From positions 58,661-122,660 of the forward strand of contig CAJUMZ010000008.1 of NCBI GenBank assembly GCA_910587665.1: a stretch of 64,000 bases of DNA, written 5' to 3'. The stretch comes from an uncultured Muribaculum sp. (GTDB lineage Bacteria; Bacteroidota; Bacteroidia; Bacteroidales; Muribaculaceae). The translations under genes were made by a program, and so were the position numbers. This document shows positions 61,051 through 64,000 of the stretch, piece by piece; position 1 is the first letter of the stretch; each line of letters starts with the position of its first letter. Under the pieces are notes generated by a model. That model did no database searches, had not been told where the DNA came from, and was given only the letters and a program-made list of their open reading frames with translations.

Positions 61051-63927
61051 ATGAAAAAGATTTACTCTTTTTTGGTTTCCGTGCTTATAGCAGCCGGTGC
61101 GAGTGCCGCACTTCCCGCTAAAATGGTGGAAGCCTACAAAACATCCGGTAATTTCAGCTTAGCTGAAATTACCAATGCAAAGTCTTTGGATGTAAAATTG
61201 GAAAAGTCGGAAAGTAAACTTGAAGTAAAGAAGCATGCAGGTAAAAATGTGTTGAACTTCAAGCCGGTTGAGCGTAAATCTCGTGTCAACAAGGTGCTTG
61301 AAGATGGCGGATATCTATGGGAAACAATAGGTGAAGTCGATTATGTAGATGCTATAACTGTTGCGCCTTTTTCTTTATGGGATGGTGTGCCTGCACAAAC
61401 ATTTAAAGTTGAACTTCAAGAGTCTCAAGCACAAAATGGTATCTACCGTCTTGTTAATATACATGATAATAACCCTAATGTGAGTGAAGACAGAGGACTT
61501 CAACTTGCTGATCCGGAAGGTGATTCTTACATTAGGTTTAATGTGCTTGACGGAAGCCCTGTTATAGATGAATGTGAATATAATCTTCTTGATCCTTTCG
61601 ATTATGAATATCAGTATAAAGTATCTCAAATTAGTTTTGGAACATTTGAAGATGGTGTAGTAATAATTCCTGCCGGTTGTTTGGCTGTAGGACTTGGTAT
61701 AGAACCATGGGATGTTATGGAATTTGATGATGACTCTAATCCTGTAATACCCGATGAATATAGTGAAAAAGTATTTTTGAATGACCAGGATCTTGTAATC
61801 GTACTACCTGGTGCCACATATGATCCCAATGCAGGTAAGAAAGACTATAGCTTTGGGCTATATCAGGAGTCAATCTGTGCTGATAATGACAATAACATTC
61901 TTTTTGCTTTTGAAGGTGGCAAGGATATAGCAACTTATAAATATTTCATAGCTGATGGTCAATACCCGATAAATGAAAATAATCTTAATGTAGTAGCAAC
62001 AGATGGTAGAGATATTCCATTGTCCGATAATGCTTATGGATTTTCTGATCTTCCTTACGGATGGTATACATTATTTGTTGTCGGTCTGAATGAGGAAGGA
62101 GAACGTGTAGCCGGTGACGGTCTGTATTTCTATTCTTATGCTCACAATCCTGAAGAATGGACTTCACTTGGCAATGTATTGTTTACCGATGATACATTTG
62201 GACCGCTTTACGGTCTGGAAGATGCAGAGTCAGTTGAGGTAGAGATCCTTGTAAGTAATGAAAATCCAAGTATCTATCGTCTTGTAAATCCGTATGTAAA
62301 CAATAGCCTTGTCAAGGCGTATGCTCCTGCTATCGCTCTTCATGAAGAGCATAATCACTATATTGACATTGATGTTACAGATCCTGAAGCGGTATTTATT
62401 AATGATGTACCTATAGGTGTAAATGTAACCGGTCAGGATGTTTCATTGTGTTCTGATGGTCCGACAGGTAAATTTATTAATAATAAGATAACATTCTCTC
62501 AAAAGGGTCTTCTTACAGGTCTCTTTGGAGGTGAGGATGATGGTTATTATTATGCTAATCAAAATGGTCGTTTTGCTGTAGAATTCCCGAGTACTCTTAC
62601 AGTCAAGGCATTTGATATGGCTAATGAGGTTCCCGTTGCAGCTGCAACAGTTACCGTTGGTGAGGATAAGGCTGAAACCAACGAAAATGGTGAAGCTAAA
62701 TTTACTCTCTATGGAGTTATCGGTACAAAAGTACCCGTGACAGTAACCAAGGATAATCTTTACTGGTATGGTGAGGCAGATTTCACTGAAACTGCCGAGG
62801 CATGGGCGATAGCAGAACTTTCGATTCCTTCTATCATAAATATCAAGGCTGTAGACAAAAATTCCGAGCCTGTAGCCGGGGCTTATGTATCAGCTGCCGG
62901 AAGGACAGTCACCACTGATGAAAATGGTGAGGTCAAACTTCCTCTGAATAATGTTGCCGGGACTAAAGTACCTGTTACGATTTATAAGGACTACATGTTC
63001 TGGGAAGGTGAAGCAGACTTTACCGAACAAAATGAAGTAAATCTGGCAGCCGAGCTTAAGAATCCTGACTGTACCCTTACCGTCATAGCGATGGACAAGG
63101 ATGGCGAACCCGTTGCCGGAGCATTTGTCAATGTAGCCGGAAAGGAAGCTGAGACAGGAGAAAACGGTCGCGCCGTAATTAACGTAGGTGACGTTATCGG
63201 CACTGTCCTACCTGTTACCGTAATGAAGGACTATATGTTCTGGGAAGGCGAGGCAGACTTCACCGAGGGAATGGAAAGGACTGTTATAGCCGAGTTGAAG
63301 AATCCTGACTGTACTCTTACCGTCATAGCGATGGATAAGGATGGCGAACCCGTTGCCGGAGCATTTGTCAATGTAGCCGGAAAGGAAGCTGAGACAGGAG
63401 AAAACGGTCGTGCTGTAATCAACGTAGGTGACGTTATCGGCACTGTCTTACCTGTTACCGTGATGAAGGACTATATGTTCTGGGAAGGTGAGGCAGATTT
63501 CACCGAGGGAATGGAAAGAACTGTTATAGCCGAGTTGAAGAATCCTGACTGCATGTTGAAGGTTAAGGTTGTAAACGAAGAAAGCGAACCTGTAGTTGAT
63601 GCTAAGGTGGTAGCCGGTGATAAGGAAGAAGTCACCAATGAAAATGGTGAGGTAACAATTGCAATGGGCGATGTAATCGGTACTAAGGTGGCAATCACTG
63701 TTACCAAGGAAGGTTATGATAATGGAGTTGGCGAAGCTGACTTTACCGAAACTGCCGAACCTTTTGTTATAATAACCTTGAATGGAAAGACAAATGGTCT
63801 GACTCTTTCAATCATTGAAGATAACGATGACATCAAGGTTTATGATCTCAACGGTCGTCATGTGGAAAATCCTGCCATAGGCAATATCTACATTATCAAT
63901 GGCAAGAAAGTAAGAATCATGGAATAA
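61051..63927 (+). CDS. Secreted tandem-repeat protein with Ig-like/CarboxypepD-reg-type units
   Basis: 958 residues from ATG 61051. Signal peptide about 1-20 (SVLIAAGASAAL). Residues about 80-510 are an acidic region without a recognised fold. From about 513 to 911, five repeats of about 78-81 residues follow, each with a carboxypeptidase-regulatory-like core (EPVAGAFVNVAGKEAETGEN) and the recurring YMFWEGEADFTE. Units 3 and 4 are identical in protein sequence. The C-terminus (IKVYDLNGRHV and IYIINGKKVRI) resembles the short T9SS-type end common in Muribaculaceae and Prevotella. Its base composition is clearly lower in GC than the other genes. It is probably a surface or secreted protein with no known partner. 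Confidence 0.8.
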   Translation: MKKIYSFLVSVLIAAGASAALPAKMVEAYKTSGNFSLAEITNAKSLDVKLEKSESKLEVKKHAGKNVLNFKPVERKSRVNKVLEDGGYLWETIGEVDYVDAITVAPFSLWDGVPAQTFKVELQESQAQNGIYRLVNIHDNNPNVSEDRGLQLADPEGDSYIRFNVLDGSPVIDECEYNLLDPFDYEYQYKVSQISFGTFEDGVVIIPAGCLAVGLGIEPWDVMEFDDDSNPVIPDEYSEKVFLNDQDLVIVLPGATYDPNAGKKDYSFGLYQESICADNDNNILFAFEGGKDIATYKYFIADGQYPINENNLNVVATDGRDIPLSDNAYGFSDLPYGWYTLFVVGLNEEGERVAGDGLYFYSYAHNPEEWTSLGNVLFTDDTFGPLYGLEDAESVEVEILVSNENPSIYRLVNPYVNNSLVKAYAPAIALHEEHNHYIDIDVTDPEAVFINDVPIGVNVTGQDVSLCSDGPTGKFINNKITFSQKGLLTGLFGGEDDGYYYANQNGRFAVEFPSTLTVKAFDMANEVPVAAATVTVGEDKAETNENGEAKFTLYGVIGTKVPVTVTKDNLYWYGEADFTETAEAWAIAELSIPSIINIKAVDKNSEPVAGAYVSAAGRTVTTDENGEVKLPLNNVAGTKVPVTIYKDYMFWEGEADFTEQNEVNLAAELKNPDCTLTVIAMDKDGEPVAGAFVNVAGKEAETGENGRAVINVGDVIGTVLPVTVMKDYMFWEGEADFTEGMERTVIAELKNPDCTLTVIAMDKDGEPVAGAFVNVAGKEAETGENGRAVINVGDVIGTVLPVTVMKDYMFWEGEADFTEGMERTVIAELKNPDCMLKVKVVNEESEPVVDAKVVAGDKEEVTNENGEVTIAMGDVIGTKVAITVTKEGYDNGVGEADFTETAEPFVIITLNGKTNGLTLSIIEDNDDIKVYDLNGRHVENPAIGNIYIINGKKVRIME
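62590..63783 (+). repeat. Five in-frame tandem repeats of about 240 bp
   Basis: Approximate units: 62590-62826, 62827-63060, 63061-63300, 63301-63540, 63541-63783. Units at 63061 and 63301 are both 240 nt and encode the same 80 residues. They differ at 10 nucleotides, all synonymous (nine third positions and one first position, CTA/TTA leucine). The outer units share only the core motifs EPVAGA, ENG and GEADFTE. Confidence 0.9.
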
Positions 63928-63947
63928 AATAATCTGTGATTATAAAT

Positions 63948-63985
63948 AAAAGAGGCTGTCTAACAAGTTTTAGACGGCCTCTTTT
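63948..63985 (+). terminator. Terminator after the tandem-repeat protein
   Basis: A 16-bp stem with a single G-U wobble (63948-63963 with 63970-63985) around the loop CAAGTT, A-rich on the 5' side and T-rich on the 3' side. It lies 20 nt after the stop and could work in both directions. Confidence 0.85.
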
Positions 63986-64000
63986 CATTTTTCAGCCATG

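Noticed and set aside
62590..63783. Tandem repeats considered as CRISPR or minisatellite
   Set aside because: Units are about 240 bp, in frame, and encode a conserved protein domain. There are no spacers.
1..64000. Search for tRNA, rRNA, tmRNA, riboswitch, CRISPR, prophage or conjugative element
   Set aside because: No cloverleaf, rRNA core, known riboswitch core, repeat-spacer array, phage structural gene or relaxase was seen in any gap or frame. A covariance-model scan would be needed to exclude small RNAs.

Overview
The window comes from a member of the Bacteroidales, and Muribaculaceae (S24-7) is the best guess. Starts lack Shine-Dalgarno sequences. Most intergenic regions carry the Bacteroidetes -7 box TAnnTTTG, several with TTG/TTTG about 19-21 nt upstream. 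The gene content fits the phylum: a PorZ protein and several secreted proteins with type IX secretion (T9SS) style C-termini, a SpmA-SpmB fusion, a DUF2723 glycosyltransferase, a TGS-containing uridine-kinase-like protein, and a TPR/AraC membrane regulator. Most of the window is housekeeping chromosome. No tRNA, rRNA, CRISPR array or prophage was seen.

Layout. 1-2013 (-): spmAB-like, ybeY and the 5' end of mnmG. 2347-4569 (+): AlkD-like glycosylase, WaaE-like glycosyltransferase and LPS-type kinase. 4596-5651: a RAYT (REP-associated tyrosine transposase) bounded by two inward-facing hairpin/inverted-repeat ends and abutting comM. 5632-10621 (-): comM, a metallo-beta-lactamase-fold hydrolase, an RsmI-like methyltransferase and amtB. 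10868-13986 (+): a tight three-gene set (multispanning GT-C-like protein, DPPR-synthase-like UbiA protein, HAD phosphatase), followed by carB. 17358-25310 (+): a TPR/AraC sensor-regulator and two large secreted proteins. recA and pfkA follow.

28044-35856 (-) is a compact seven-gene run: pdxJ, exbB, exbD, a TonB-like gene, the DUF2723 protein, a polysaccharide deacetylase and queG. 36000-38180 (+) holds a CBS protein, nadK and a YgjP-like metallopeptidase. 38309-46241 (+) holds a secreted FN3/jelly-roll protein, cysE, an RlmL-like methyltransferase, purD, a membrane protein and pdxB. 46256-49445 (-) holds a GH43-like enzyme, a one-TM protein and a flippase-like membrane protein. An AraC regulator and a TrmH/SpoU methyltransferase (+) follow. 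51179-60366 (-) holds the TGS kinase, a conserved unknown, porZ, rdgB, leuS and nadA. A 684-bp AT-rich gene-free region with DnaA-box-like words precedes a low-GC secreted protein with five tandem repeats (61051-63927).

How the genes fit together. pdxJ and pdxB point to DXP-dependent vitamin B6 synthesis. nadA and nadK cover NAD and NADP. carB and purD serve nucleotide synthesis. PorZ ties the secreted proteins to a T9SS encoded partly elsewhere. ExbB/ExbD/TonB energise outer-membrane uptake. The GT2/kinase pair, the UbiA/HAD/GT-C set, the DUF2723 protein and the flippase-like protein all suggest cell-surface glycan work. The least ordinary items are the RAYT with REP-like ends and a conserved C-terminal domain, the polyprenyl-phosphoribose-like operon, the possible replication-origin region near 60.4-61.0 kb, and a repeat protein whose two identical 80-residue units differ only by synonymous changes.
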